The notes under the pieces were generated by a model. That model searched no databases. It worked only from the letters and a program-made list of their open reading frames with translations, and had not been told where the DNA came from. Of a stretch of 64,000 nt of DNA, positions 52,880-63,628 are shown in pieces. Made by a program: the position numbers and the translations under genes. Each line of letters starts with the position of its first letter. The stretch's first letter is position 1. The stretch is from NCBI GenBank assembly GCA_037127315.1, contig JBBBDQ010001918.1, forward strand, positions 6,420,001 through 6,484,000, given 5' to 3'. This DNA comes from Ascarosepion bandense. Its lineage: Eukaryota; Mollusca; Cephalopoda; Sepiida; Sepiidae.

Positions 52880-52984
52880 GCTTACGGCCTATCACGTTGA
52901 ATACACCGGTTCTCGTTCGATCACCAAAGTTAAGCAACGTTGAACCTGGTCAGTACATAGATGGGAATGCCAGATGCTGTAAGC
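52880..52984 (+). mobile_element. 5S rRNA-derived head of a composite SINE
   Basis: GGCTTACGGCCTATCACG start, TCGATCACCAAAGTTAAGCA, CCTGGTCAGTACATAGATGG, GCCAGATGCTGTAAGC end. A stretch of about 11 bp of the normal 5S arm (GTGACCGCCTG region) is missing. A SINE-A head follows directly. Confidence 0.7.
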
Positions 52985-53165
52985 GTTTAGTGACGGATGT
53001 GCGTTGTGTTGCAGTGGATATCGTCTCGGAAAGAGAAATCGGTGAGCCGAGTTCAAATTCCAGTTGAATATCCTGCATTCACTTAAGCACTGGTACCCTT
53101 GGGAAAGGTATTAATCCGTCCCTTCTCCAGTTATGGGTTAAATAACAAGAGTAGAACTTGGGGAC
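52985..53165 (+). mobile_element. SINE-A head fused downstream of the 5S unit
   Basis: GTGCGTTGTGTTGCAGTGGA, GAGCCGAGTTCAAATTCCAG, CCAGTTATGGGTTAAATAAC. After this the usual SINE-A tail is absent. Confidence 0.75.
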
Positions 53166-53239
53166 CCTACACTTAAAAACAGATCTCAATGAATCTTGAA
53201 TAAAACAAATAAACTAAATAAAACAAATCAAAACGATTT

Positions 53240-53325
53240 TCAGCATTAAATGACCAAAACAAGGTTGATATGCTGGTTAAATGAACCAACCAACCAACCA
53301 ACCAACCAACCAACCAACCAACCAA
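53240..53325 (+). repeat. 3' hairpin tail and (AACC)n
   Basis: CAGCATTAAATGACC...GGTTGATATGCTGG then (AACC)n; the AGCAT/ATGCT pairing matches the hairpin at 16150-16215. Confidence 0.6.
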
Positions 53326-53538
53326 AAGGCTAACTACAGGAGAGGGGTACTAAAATCAAGACAGTACAAAAATTTTAATACTCTGTTGTAATTTAATTTA
53401 ATTTAAAATAACACTTGAAATTTAAATATAAATTTTGAATTATTAGGGTGAATATCTTTTGAGCAGAAGGTTATATGGTTTATGCACATGGGTCAAGCGA
53501 GATTCTTTGTTGTTTTTAACTTAAAGTAGGGGAAATGA

Positions 53539-53540
<2 letters not shown>

Positions 53541-53586
<46 letters not shown>

Positions 53587-53661
53587 TGTAAAACGGTCCA
53601 TATAAAAAAGTCTATCTGAATCCGGTACAATGTCTCTGATCATATATATATATATATATAT
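53541..53661. repeat. (AAT)n and (TA)n microsatellites
   Basis: AAT at 53541-53586, TA at 53641-53661. Confidence 0.95.
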
Positions 53662-53774
53662 ACTCAGATACAATGTACCGGGTTAATGTAGATTTGACTA
53701 TGACTATTTACGCTCTCACACCCTGAGAAGAATAGTAAACGTTTACATGGTATATCACACGTTAAAAATGTCTG

Positions 53775-53930
53775 CATACTTCAACCGAGCGCCCATAGCT
53801 CAGTGGTAGAATTGCTGACTTCAATTTGGTCGGGTTTCAATCCTGGCTAAAAGCAATAGGATGTCTAACCGTATTGATGAGATGTGATACAGCGAAACAG
53901 ATCTGTCTGCGGATAACTATATGTATATAC
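53775..53930 (+). mobile_element. SINE-B
   Basis: GCGCCCATAGCTCAGTGGTA (good A box), GGTCGGGTTTCAATCCTGGC (B box), GATGTGATACAGCGAAACAG, ATCTGTCTGCGGATAACT, TA tail. Best-preserved tRNA-like head of the family here. Confidence 0.75.
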
Positions 53931-54035
53931 CATTAAATAGCTGCGAAAAATCTGTGCTCAATGTGCCATCAAAACAAAAGAACTGAATATGCAGATCTAA
54001 CAATATATTACAGAATGAAACGCACTCTACTTACC

Positions 54036-55905
54036 TGCTTTTTTTTTTATAAGCGTTTCACCCCGAACAAGTCATGTCACTGCCACTACTGCGCAGGGGG
54101 CTACGTAGAGTAGAGAAAGGATGATTAAATATAGGAAATGTCAGAGGGTGGGTGATAGGCGGGTAGGGATACCGAGAATGAGGGTTGGGTAGATGAGAGT
54201 GTTCTGAGAATAATTGGAAGTTAGAGTGATAGGAGGTATGTATTGACCCTACATTTAAACACCGGGAAAGCAGACTTGTGGAAAGGAGTTCCACAGGCGG
54301 GAAGCGCGAGAAAAGAAGCTGTTGGAGTAGAATTTACGGTTACATCTTATCTGTTTAACAGTAAAAGGGTGGGATCTAGTTGCTAATCTAGTATCTCGTG
54401 TAAATTCGTGCTTAGGCGACACCAGTGATCTAAGCTCATCGGAGCAGAAGCCATGGAAGTACTTGTAGAAGAGGCACAGGGAAGCCACATCACGCCGGTG
54501 AGAGAGTGGTTGCAGCCGGTCTGCCAAGTCAGTATCAACCACGTTACAGATCCTCCTTTGTATTTTGTCAAGAACCCCAAGGAGTGCAGCAGGGGCACGC
54601 GACCAGATATGGCAGCAATATTCAATACACGGGCGGATGGTAGATTTGTATATGTGCAGAATAGATTCAGGTGGGAAAAACTTCCGGGCCCTGCACAGAG
54701 AGCCAACTTGCATAGCAGCAGATTTGGCAATGGATTCGATATAGTCATTCCATTTGAGGTCCACCGAAAGTGTAAGGCCAAGGAGGTGTAGTATTTTACA
54801 CTCTGCATGCTAGCCTGTCTCATGCTAATGGGAGGTAGATACGATTGTCTATGGTGGTTAGTTGATAACAGGTTCGTTTTAGAAGCATTGAAATTTACTA
54901 GCCATTTCCTACCCCTGGCCACTACGGATTGGAGGTCCTTTTCTCGTACGGCAGAGAGGTTCGCTTTGTCGTCCACATCTGGTTTTTGATCGAAGCGAGA
55001 GTAGATTGTTGTGTCATCGGCATACATGTCAACTTGGGATCTAATGGTGTCGGGGAGATCATTAATGTAGATCAGAAAGAGCGTGGGACCTAGGATAGAA
55101 CCTTGAGGGACGCCCTCGTTCGTATGGTAGTTTTGGGAGGCATGCCCGTTTATTACCACCTTCATTGTGCGGTTAGAGAGGAATGACTGGATGAGGTCAA
55201 ACAGATGTCCAGTTATCCCATAGCTCCGCAGTTTGCCCAAGATGCCAGCATGCCAGACCCTGCGAACGCTTTGGAGATATCCAATGCAACGGTTCGGTCT
55301 TCGCCATTCTTGTCAAGTGCCCGGTATATGTATTCGGTAATGGTCGTTAGCATATCAGCAGTAGACCTGGTGAAGCGAAACCAGTACTGTTTGTCAGAGA
55401 GAAGCCTCTGGGCCGTGAGATGCTGAATTACCTCGGCGTTGATAATGGCTTCGAAAACTTTGCCAAAGATCAGAAGGAGACTAATTGGACGGTAATTGGC
55501 GGGGTTTGAGCGTTCGCCAGAATTCTTAAATATAGGAACTACACAGGAGGACTTCCAACAGGCAGGAAAACAGGAAGCATTTAGGCAGAGGTTATAGAGT
55601 TTAGAGAAGACAGAGGAGAGTTCTGGGGCACATTTCTTCAGTACTATGACTGGGATTCCGTCACCGCCGCTCCCTTTGCGTGGTCAAGTTGTGAAATTAT
55701 CTTGGCGACCAGCGAGGGTGTAATGTGGACGTTATTTAGTTGAGCCTTAGTTCTGGGTGGGAAGTCGGGTATAGGTATTCCTAACGAGTCCAGTGTCGAA
55801 TTGGTGGAGAATCTACGGGCAAAGCATTCAGCCTTGTCCGTTGGGTAGGTGAGAACTTCAAACTCATTGATTAGTGGGGGTATTGAAGTCTTGCTGCTAC
55901 CTAGG
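54036..55905 (-). mobile_element. LINE-J, longest minus-strand copy
   Basis: Poly-T at about 54041. Minus strand reaches further 5' than other truncated copies: KAECFARRFSTNSTLDS (about 55840), VIVLKKCAPELSSVFSKLYN, NYRPISLLLIFGKVFEAIIN, ADMLTTITEYIYRALDKNGE, ALDISKAF, GVPQGSILGPTLF (N before it is E), MYADDTTIYSRFD. Several frameshifts. The 5' end near 55905 has no recognisable boundary. C-terminal part is shortened near 54265. Confidence 0.9.
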
Positions 55906-56229
55906 TTTCGTGCACATCAGTCTTCTTAGGCAGTAAATTATTGACTGGGGAGACACACAATAACTTTATAATAATCTAAATCTAATGCTTTGTTAAACTC
56001 AGAATTTAAAATTCGCAAAAAACATAGATATATATTTTTAAAAATATAATTATTGTTGTAATGTGAAGATAATAGTCGATTAATAATGCTGATCTCTATA
56101 TTAATCAAATATTAATCAAATATTAATATTAATTCCCCAATAAATTGATTTTCGAGTCTGTTCTCATATTTATCAAATTAGAAATTACTTTATTTTGATT
56201 GATCCACACTGTATATGTAAGAATGCCTC
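55906..56229. other. Unassigned AT-rich stretch
   Basis: Nothing recognised. Confidence 0.3.
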
Positions 56230-56400
56230 CATGATTAATGGGGTTTGGCTAGTTTGAAGCTTTTAAAAGTTTCAACTTGAAATAAACATCATCAATTGAT
56301 AAGTGACAAAAAGTACCTATTTTTGTAGTGATATTATATCATATTTATTTTATAAATTCTAAATAAATATAATTCGGTCTACTTTGTATTGAGCACCATT
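56230..56400 (+). repeat. Dispersed repeat R2, copy 2
   Basis: TTTGAAGCTTTTAAAAGTTT, AACTTGAAATAAACATCAT, TTGTAGTGATATTATATCAT and a GTATTGAGCAC end. Matches 6770-7010; the GTATTGAGCAC-like end also occurs at about 17687. Confidence 0.55.
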
Positions 56401-56457
56401 TTAAAAATAGTTTTCTTTGGATAAGCAATCTTATTCCATCCATACCTACCCTATACT

Positions 56458-56563
<106 letters not shown>

Positions 56564-56564
56564 T

Positions 56565-56804
56565 GAATTAATTGTACATTGCGACACGGAAATTTCTATG
56601 TTTCTAGATAGATTCTCTTCATCAGGCAATGTTTGATGTTGGTTGTACAAATGATTTACATTTAAACAATAAAATCATTTGGTTTGCTGTGCATGTATAT
56701 GGGAAAATATAAAATTTACATATGTGTTTCTTTTAACCAATCAGTGTTAAGATTATTAATCTTGAAACATAGAAATTTACGTGTCGCAATGTACAGTTAA
56801 TTCA
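56565..56804. repeat. Inverted-repeat element with hammerhead-like ends (family H4)
   Basis: 40-bp terminal inverted repeats: GAATTAATTGTACATTGCGA at 56565 onward and its near inverse ending at 56803 (TCGCAATGTACAGTTAATTC). Left end holds a full minus-strand hammerhead core; right end (plus) keeps GAAA, stem III, GTC (56783-56785) and the stem I partner, but not CUGAUGA. Flanked by (TA)n at 56459-56560. Confidence 0.75.
56576..56632 (-). ncRNA. Hammerhead ribozyme-like motif (H4)
   Basis: Minus strand, in order: stem I ACATTGC (56632-56626); CTGATGA (56625-56619); 14-nt stem II region (56618-56605), weak in this copy but perfect CGAG/CTCG in the relative at 16438-16452; GAAA (56604-56601); stem III from CATAG to CCGTG around AAATTT (4 of 5 pairs); GTC (56585-56583, whose G closes stem III); stem I partner GCAATGT (56582-56576), perfect 7 bp. 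All invariant core bases are present. Type I topology, as in Penelope-associated and retrozyme hammerheads. Confidence 0.6.
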
Positions 56805-56916
56805 TAAATATATAATTATATTAAACTCTATAATATTTAACATATTGACTAATGATCATAATAAAATAAATGCCGGGACACTCAAAATGATAAAACCTTG
56901 AGTCCTCTTTAATTGG

Positions 56917-56917
<1 letters not shown>

Positions 56918-56974
<57 letters not shown>
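56918..56974. repeat. (TA)n microsatellite
   Basis: Pure TA run. Confidence 0.95.
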
Positions 56975-56977
<3 letters not shown>

Positions 56978-56979
56978 AC

Positions 56980-57687
56980 ATCCACATATTCTACTTCAGA
57001 AAAAACATAAAAATAAATAAATAAAAGAAACCCATTTTCTTCATTGAATCCGAAAATGCCATAATGTAATCAAGAGTGAAATTTGCTTAGGACCAGAGAA
57101 AAATGTTAAGCCTCTACTTAGAAACCCATTCATCTAGCCATTAATACAGAACTCATTCGAACCTTATTTACAATTCACTCATTAGCATTTAGTGGCCCTA
57201 AAATGCTCACTGGGATTTCATCGGCGAATTGGATATTAAGTGAGAACGCTAACGGGTTTCTCTCCCATTTGTCTTCGGTCATTGTAAATTTTGTTCAAAT
57301 TAAGAATATTATTAGCAAATTGCATTTCTTTGCAGTCATGTGGTAGCTGGTGCTATCACAAAGTGAGAGCTCAAATACTTGGTTAATGCATTGAGGAAAC
57401 GAGACTTAGAAACTTTAATTTCCTGAAGAATATGTTAAAAGCAACAGAAGAACAGGTAAGAAAAAAAGGAAAACGTCTAACCTATTAGACAATTTTGTGT
57501 AATAGGAAGGTATAACAAAAACTACCGTGTAAAACAGGGATGGTAAAGAATGATTTGTTAAAGTGTGTAAAAACAAAGTCGTGGAAACCCATAGACACAC
57601 ACGACCTGGAAAGACATGTTCTATATAATTGGTTAACTGAATACAAAATTTGATGTTGGATTGGAAAGTGACAGTAGTATGCTTGAG
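56980..57687. other. Unassigned stretch left of the satellite
   Basis: No gene or repeat family recognised. Confidence 0.3.
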
Positions 57688-60600
57688 TAATCTTCAACGT
57701 CATGTCAAGACATGTCACATCGAGAGATTTTCGGCGCAGATCCAACTGCAAATAGATGTCGATGTTTTGTCGGGAAGTGGCTTTAGCGTCTTTGAATAAA
57801 AAAAATAACAGGAAATCCAGGAAGAGCTATAATCTTCAACGTCATGCCAAGACATGGCACATCGAGAGATTTTCGGTACAGATCCAACTGTAAATAGATG
57901 TCGATATTTTGTTGGGAAGTGGTTTTAGAGTTTTTGAATAAGAAAATAACAGGAAATCCAGGAAGAGCTATTATCTTCAACGTCATGTCAAGACATGTGA
58001 CATCGAGAGATTTTCGGTACAGATACAACTGCAAATAGATGTCGATGTTTTGTTGGGAAGTGGTTTTAGAGTGTTTGAATAAAAAAATAACAGGAAATCC
58101 AGGAAGAACTATAATCTTCAACGTCATGTCAAGACATGTCACATCGAGAGATTTTCGGCGCAGATCCAACTGCAAATAGATGTCGATGTTTTGTCGGGAA
58201 GTGGCTTTAGCGTCTTTGAATAAAAAAAATAACAGGAAATCCAGGAAGAGCTATAATCTTCAACGTCATGCCAAGACATGGCACATCGAGAGATTTTCGG
58301 TACAGATCCAACTGTAAATAGATGTCAATGTTTTGTTGGGAAGTGGTTTTAGAGTTTTTGAATAAGAAAATAACAGGAAATCCAGGAAGAGCTATTATCT
58401 TCAACGTCATGTCAAGACATGTGACATCGAGAGATTTTCGGTACAGATACAACTGCAAATAGATGTCGATGTTTTGTTGGGAAGTGGTTTTAGCGTCTTT
58501 GAATAAAAAAATAACAGGAAATCCAGGAAGAACTATAATCTTCAACGTCATGTCAAGACATGGCACATCGAGAGATTTTCGGTACAGATTCAACTGCAAA
58601 TAGATGTCGTTGTTTTGTTGGGAAGTGGTTTTAGCGTCTTTGAATAAAAAAATAACAGGAAATCCAGGAAGAACTATAATCTTCAACGTCATGTCAAGAC
58701 ATGGCACATCGAGAGATTTTCGGTACAGATTCAACTGCAAATAGATGTCGTTGTTTTGTTGGGAAGTGGTTTTAGCGTCTTTGAATAAAAAAATAACAGG
58801 AAATCCAGGAAGAACTATAATCTTCAACGTCATGTCAAGACATGGCACATCGAGAGATTTTCGGCACAGATTCAACTGCAAAAAGATGTCGCTGTTTTGT
58901 TGGAAAGTGGTTTTAGAGTGTTTGAATAAAAAAAATAACAGGAAATCCAGGAAGAGCTATTATCTTTAACGTCATATCAAGACATGTGACATCGAGAGAT
59001 TTTCGGTACAGATTCAACTGCAAATAGATGTCGATGTTTTGTTGGGAAGTGGTTTTAGCGTCTTTGAATAAAAAAATAACAGGAAATCCAGGAAGAGCTA
59101 TTATCTTCAACGTCATGTCAAGACATGGCACATCGAGAGATTTTCGGTACAGATTCAACCGCAAATAAATGTGTATGTTTTGTTGGGAAGTGGTTTTAGA
59201 GTGTTTGAATAAAAAAATAACAGGAAATCCAGGAAGAACTATAATCTTCAACGTCATGTCAAGACATGGCACATCGAGAGATTTTCGGTACAGATTCAAC
59301 TGCAAATAGATGTCGTTGTTTTGTTGGGAAGTGGTTTTAGCGTCTTTGAATAAAAAAATAACAGGAAATCCAGGAAGAACTATAATCTTTAACGTCATGT
59401 CAAGACATGGCACATCGAGAGATTTTCGGCACAGATCCAACTGCAAATAGATGTCGCTGTTTTGTTGGAAAGTGGTTTTAGAGTGTTTGAATAAAAAAAT
59501 AACAGGAAATCCAGGAAGAGCTATTATCTTTAACGTCATATCAAGACATGTGACATCGAGAGATTTTCGGTACAGATTCAACTGCAAATAGATGTCGATG
59601 TTTTGTTGGGAAGTGGTTTTAGCGTCTTTGAATAAAAAAATAACAGGAAATCCAGGAAGAGCTATTATCTTCAACGTCATGTCAAGATATGGCACATCGA
59701 GAGATTTTCGGTACAGATTCAACTGCAAATAGATGTCGATGTTTTGTTGTGAAGTGGTTTTAGCGTCTTTGAATAAAAAAAATAACAGGAAATCCAGGAA
59801 GAGCTATTATCTTCAACGTCATGTCAAGACATGGCACATCGAGAGATTTTCGGTACAGATTCAACTGCAAATAGATGTCGATGTTTTGTTGTGAAGTGGT
59901 TTTAGTGTCTTTGAATAAAAAAATAACAGGAAATCCAGGAAGAGCTATAATCTTTAACGTCATGTCAAGACATGGCACATCGAGAGATTTTCGGCACAGA
60001 TCCAACTGCAAATAGATGTCGCTGTTTTGTTGGAAAGTGGTTTTAGAGTGTTTGAATAAAAAAATAACAGGAAATCCAGGAAGAGCTATTATCTTTAACG
60101 TCATATCAAGACATGTGACATCGAGAGATTTTCGGTACAGATTCAACTGCAAATAGATGTCGATGTTTTGTTGTGAAGTGGTTTTAGCGTCTTTGAATAA
60201 AAAAATAACAGGAAATCCAGGAAGAGCTATTATCTTCAACGTCATGTCAAGACATGGCACATCGAGAGATTTTCGGTACAGATTCAACTGCAAATAGATG
60301 TCGATGTTTTGTTGTGAAGTGGTTTTAGCGTCTTTGAATAAAAAAATAACAGGAAATCCAGGAAGAGCTATTATCTTCAACGTCATGTCAAGACATGGCA
60401 CATCGAGAGATTTTCGGTACAGATTCAACTGCAAATAGATGTCGCTGTTTTGTTGGAAAGTGGTTTTAGCGTCTTTGAATAAAAAAAATAACAGGAAATC
60501 CAGGAAGAGCTATTATCTTTAACGTCATATCAAGACATGTGACATCGAGAGATTTTCGGTACAGATTCAACTGCAAATAGATGTCGATGTTTTGTTGTGA

Positions 60601-61085
60601 AGTGGTTTTAGCGTCTTTGAATAAAAAAATAACAGGAAATCCAGGAAGAGCTATTATCTTCAACGTCATGTCAAGACATGGCACATCGAGAGATTTTCGG
60701 TACAGATTCAACTGCAAATAGATGTCGATGTTTTGTTGTGAAGTGGTTTTAGCGTCTTTGAATAAAAAAAATAACAGGAAATCCAGGAAGAGCTATTATC
60801 TTCAACGTCATGTCAAGATATGGCACATCGAGAGATTTTCGGTACAGATTCAACCGCAAATAAATGTCGATGTTTTGTTGGGAAGTTGTTTTAGCGTCTT
60901 TGAATAAAAAGAAATATCAGGAAATCCAGGAAGAGCTATAATCTTCAACGTCATGTCAAGACATGGAACATCCAGAGATTTTCGATAGAGATTTAACTGC
61001 AAATATATGTCGATGTTTTTTGGGAAGTGGTTTTAGCGTCTTTGAATAAAAAATAACAGGCAATCCAGGAAGAGCTATAATCTTC
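57688..61085. repeat. Satellite of 141-bp units, about 24 copies
   Basis: Unit contains AACAGGAAATCCAGGAAGAG, ATCTTCAACGTCATG, a CATGTCAAGACATG palindrome, CACATCGAGAGATTTTCGG, CAACTGCAAATAGATGTCG and GGGAAGTGGTTTTAG. Anchor AGGAAATCC recurs every 141-142 bp from 57808 to about 61057. Since 141 is 47 codons, the minus strand stays open over several units; the frame is broken wherever the A-run has 8 instead of 7. A three-unit higher-order repeat of 424 bp starts near 57810. Confidence 0.97.
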
Positions 61086-61287
61086 AATCCCCTGGCAAAA
61101 TACGATACATCCATAGGTTTCAGCACTGGTTTGACTGCATACAGATATGGATGTTTAATCGGGTGTGGCTGTTTTTTCTATGTGAGTATAAAATAACAGG
61201 AAATAGTGGAGAACCATGACTGGGATACGTTTTTGAATCGCATAGGATGTACAGAGAATTTCAGAAAGATTTGTTTACACTTAGATG
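61086..61287. repeat. Diverged edge units of the 141-bp satellite
   Basis: AATCTTCAATCC, GATACATCCATAGGTTTCAG, AATAACAGGAAATAGTGGAG: recognisable but strongly altered units at the right edge. Confidence 0.7.
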
Positions 61288-62000
61288 TAGGTGTTTTTTT
61301 TTAAATCATATCTCCCCAAGCAAGCAGTTTACTGCCGCTGTTGCGCAGGGGGTGTTATATAGGAAGAAAGTTAAGAGAAAGATTGACAGATTATAAGGGG
61401 TGTTAGGAAGTGGGTAATTGACTTTAAATTTAAATTCATGGGGATTGTAGCTGTCGAGGAAGCGAGTAAGCGGAAGGGAATTCCACAGACGGGAAGTGCG
61501 ATAAAAGAATCTAATTGAGTAGAATTTGCTTTTACAATTTATTGGCTTCACATTAAAAGGGTGGGACCCAGTTGCTAATCTTGTTGCTCGAGTAAATTTA
61601 TATACAGGAGGCACCAGTGAGCTAAGTTCATCGGAGCAGAAGCTATGAAAGTATTTCTAGAAAAGACACAGGGAAGCCACATTGCGCCGTTGAGAAAGTG
61701 ACTGTATCTGAGCTGCCAAGTCGAGATCGGTCACATTACAGATTCTCCGTTGGATATTGTCAAGGACCCCTAGGTGGATAGCAGGGGCACCCGACCAGAT
61801 ATGGCAGCAGTATTCAATGCACGAGCGAATGGTAGATTTATATACATGCAGGATGGTTTCAGACGGGAAAAACTTCCTGACCCTACAAAGTGAACCGACC
61901 TTTTTAGCAGCGGATTTAGCTATGAATTTGATATGGTTATTCTACTTGAGGTCTGTTGTGAGAGTTAACCCGAGGAGACATAATGTTTACTTGAGAAATT
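61288..62000 (-). mobile_element. LINE-J 3' fragment at the satellite edge
   Basis: Poly-T at about 61291, family 3' UTR (CTGTTGCGCAGGGGGTG in inverse orientation), then C-terminal codons on the minus strand to about 62000. It directly follows the last satellite unit. Confidence 0.85.
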
Positions 62001-62084
62001 GTTTTTACTGTTTTTCAAAGGACGAGCAAATAAAATAATATCAAATTGCTTACCCAACGCGTTTGCGTGAATGATAAGTCTGTA

Positions 62085-62185
62085 AGTGTATCAAATTTGA
62101 TACACTTATAGACAAAGACATAAGAAACGATATTCAGAAGTTTCAAGGTTCCTATTCTTACAATAGTGCAGAAAATCGATGATAT

Positions 62186-62261
<76 letters not shown>

Positions 62262-62442
62262 GGCAAGATATTTGTGTGTGTGTCTGTTACTCTGTATGTT
62301 CTTTATACAAATCCACAATTTTTATCCGATTCTCACCAAACTTCACACAAATATTCTTTTTTATGCTGAGTCTGAGCTCCAGGATCGTGGATTAGTTTTA
62401 ACTCTTTCATTACATTTAAGCAACGCCGGGCTATACTTCTAG
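62085..62442 (+). mobile_element. Helentron/Helitron-like 3' segment
   Basis: Shares GATACACTTATAGAC, CGATATTCAGAAGTTTCAAG, AGAAAATCGAT, AAAGGCAAGATATTTGTGTG and GATTAGTTTTAACTCTTTCA with 35550-36091 and ends GCAACGCCGGGCTATACTTC then TAG, giving CTAG at 62439-62442 followed by T. (CA)n at 62188-62214 and (TA)n at 62215-62254 lie inside. Confidence 0.65.
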
Positions 62443-62444
62443 TG

Positions 62445-63628
62445 AGTCATATTACAAAACTGAAGGTCCGAATCCTGACGAATAGAACGAGAAGCAGAAT
62501 CAGGCCAGATATTGGACAAGAACAGTTCGGGTTAGTGAAAGACACTGGTACGAGGAACGCCATATATATGATTAGGATGCTCTCTGAAAGGGCAATACAA
62601 ATGAAGAAAGACTCGTGCATATGTTTTAAAGATTATGCGAAGGCGTTCAAAAAATATGCCACAAAGAATTTATGGAGATGCTCAGCAGCCTCGAAATATT
62701 TGGGAAAGACATAAGAGCAATCAAGAATATCTACTGACAGCAAACCGCCTGGATACTGACAGGTAACGAATCCAGCAGATTTACAAAGTTAGAAAAGGGC
62801 GTAAGACAAGGATGTGTCTTTTCACTGGATCTATTCAACTTGTACAGCGAGAACATTTTGAGGACCCTAGATGTTATGTCAGGATTTTTCATCCGCCACA
62901 ATTTGAACCACATAAGATATGCAGATGATACAGTGCTGATTGCAGACACGGAAAGTAAACTACAAGACCTCCTAGAGAAGGTAGCTGAAGAGAGTGACAA
63001 AAAAGGACTACAAAAAACTGCAAGAAAACTGAATGCATGGTCATCAGCAAAAGGAGCAACCCAAAATGCCTAATACAGTGAGAGGATACTAAAATCAAGC
63101 AGGTACAAAAATTTGAATATCTGGGAAGTGTTTTAACAGAAGACGGAAAGTGCGACAGAGATCCGAAGCGAATTGACATGGCGAAGGACGCATTCGAGAA
63201 GCTGAGTAAAGTATTAAGAGACAGGAAAATTTCACTAGAAACAAAAAAAGAGAGTACTATATTGATATGTGATGCCAGTTCTTCAATATGGCAGTGAATG
63301 CTGGACAACCTCATTAAAGATGAAGAAACAACTGAAATGTAGTTCTACAGAAGAATGCTGTGGATATTATGGATCGAGCATGTGAGCAATGATGAAATTT
63401 TAGAAAGGATGGAAACGAAAAGGAGATTAATATTGAGCATCAGGAAAAGACAGCTGAAGTTGTTGGGACATGCAATGAGGAAGGAGAGCTTGGAGAAACT
63501 GATACTAACAGGTCAGGTAGAGGGGAAAGAGACCGAGGGAAGCAGTGGATAACATATTTGCAGAGCCTGCGCAAGTGGATGACAGAACGTGGATTGCGAG
63601 CTGTTACAGGAGAAAGCGAGCTAAGAGC
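62445..63628 (+). pseudogene. RTE-like LINE reverse transcriptase, best copy
   Basis: Starts 3 bp after the Helentron end. Frames give LTNRTRSRIRPDIGQEQFGL, VKDTGTRNAIYMIRMLSERA, CFKDYAKAFKK (first Asp), then after a frameshift KGVRQGCVFSLDLFNLYSEN, GFFIRHNLNHIRYADDTVLI (catalytic YADD), DSECWTT-like, and MLWILWIEHVSNDEILERME, LGHAMRKESLEKLIL. The endonuclease domain is missing and at least three frameshifts occur. Cut on the right by another LINE's poly-T. Confidence 0.85.

Noticed and set aside
57783..60717. Minus-strand frames of up to 271 codons with a 47-residue repeat as a protein gene
   Set aside because: They are explained by a 141-bp satellite whose unit length is a multiple of three; frames break at A-run length changes and there is no gene context.
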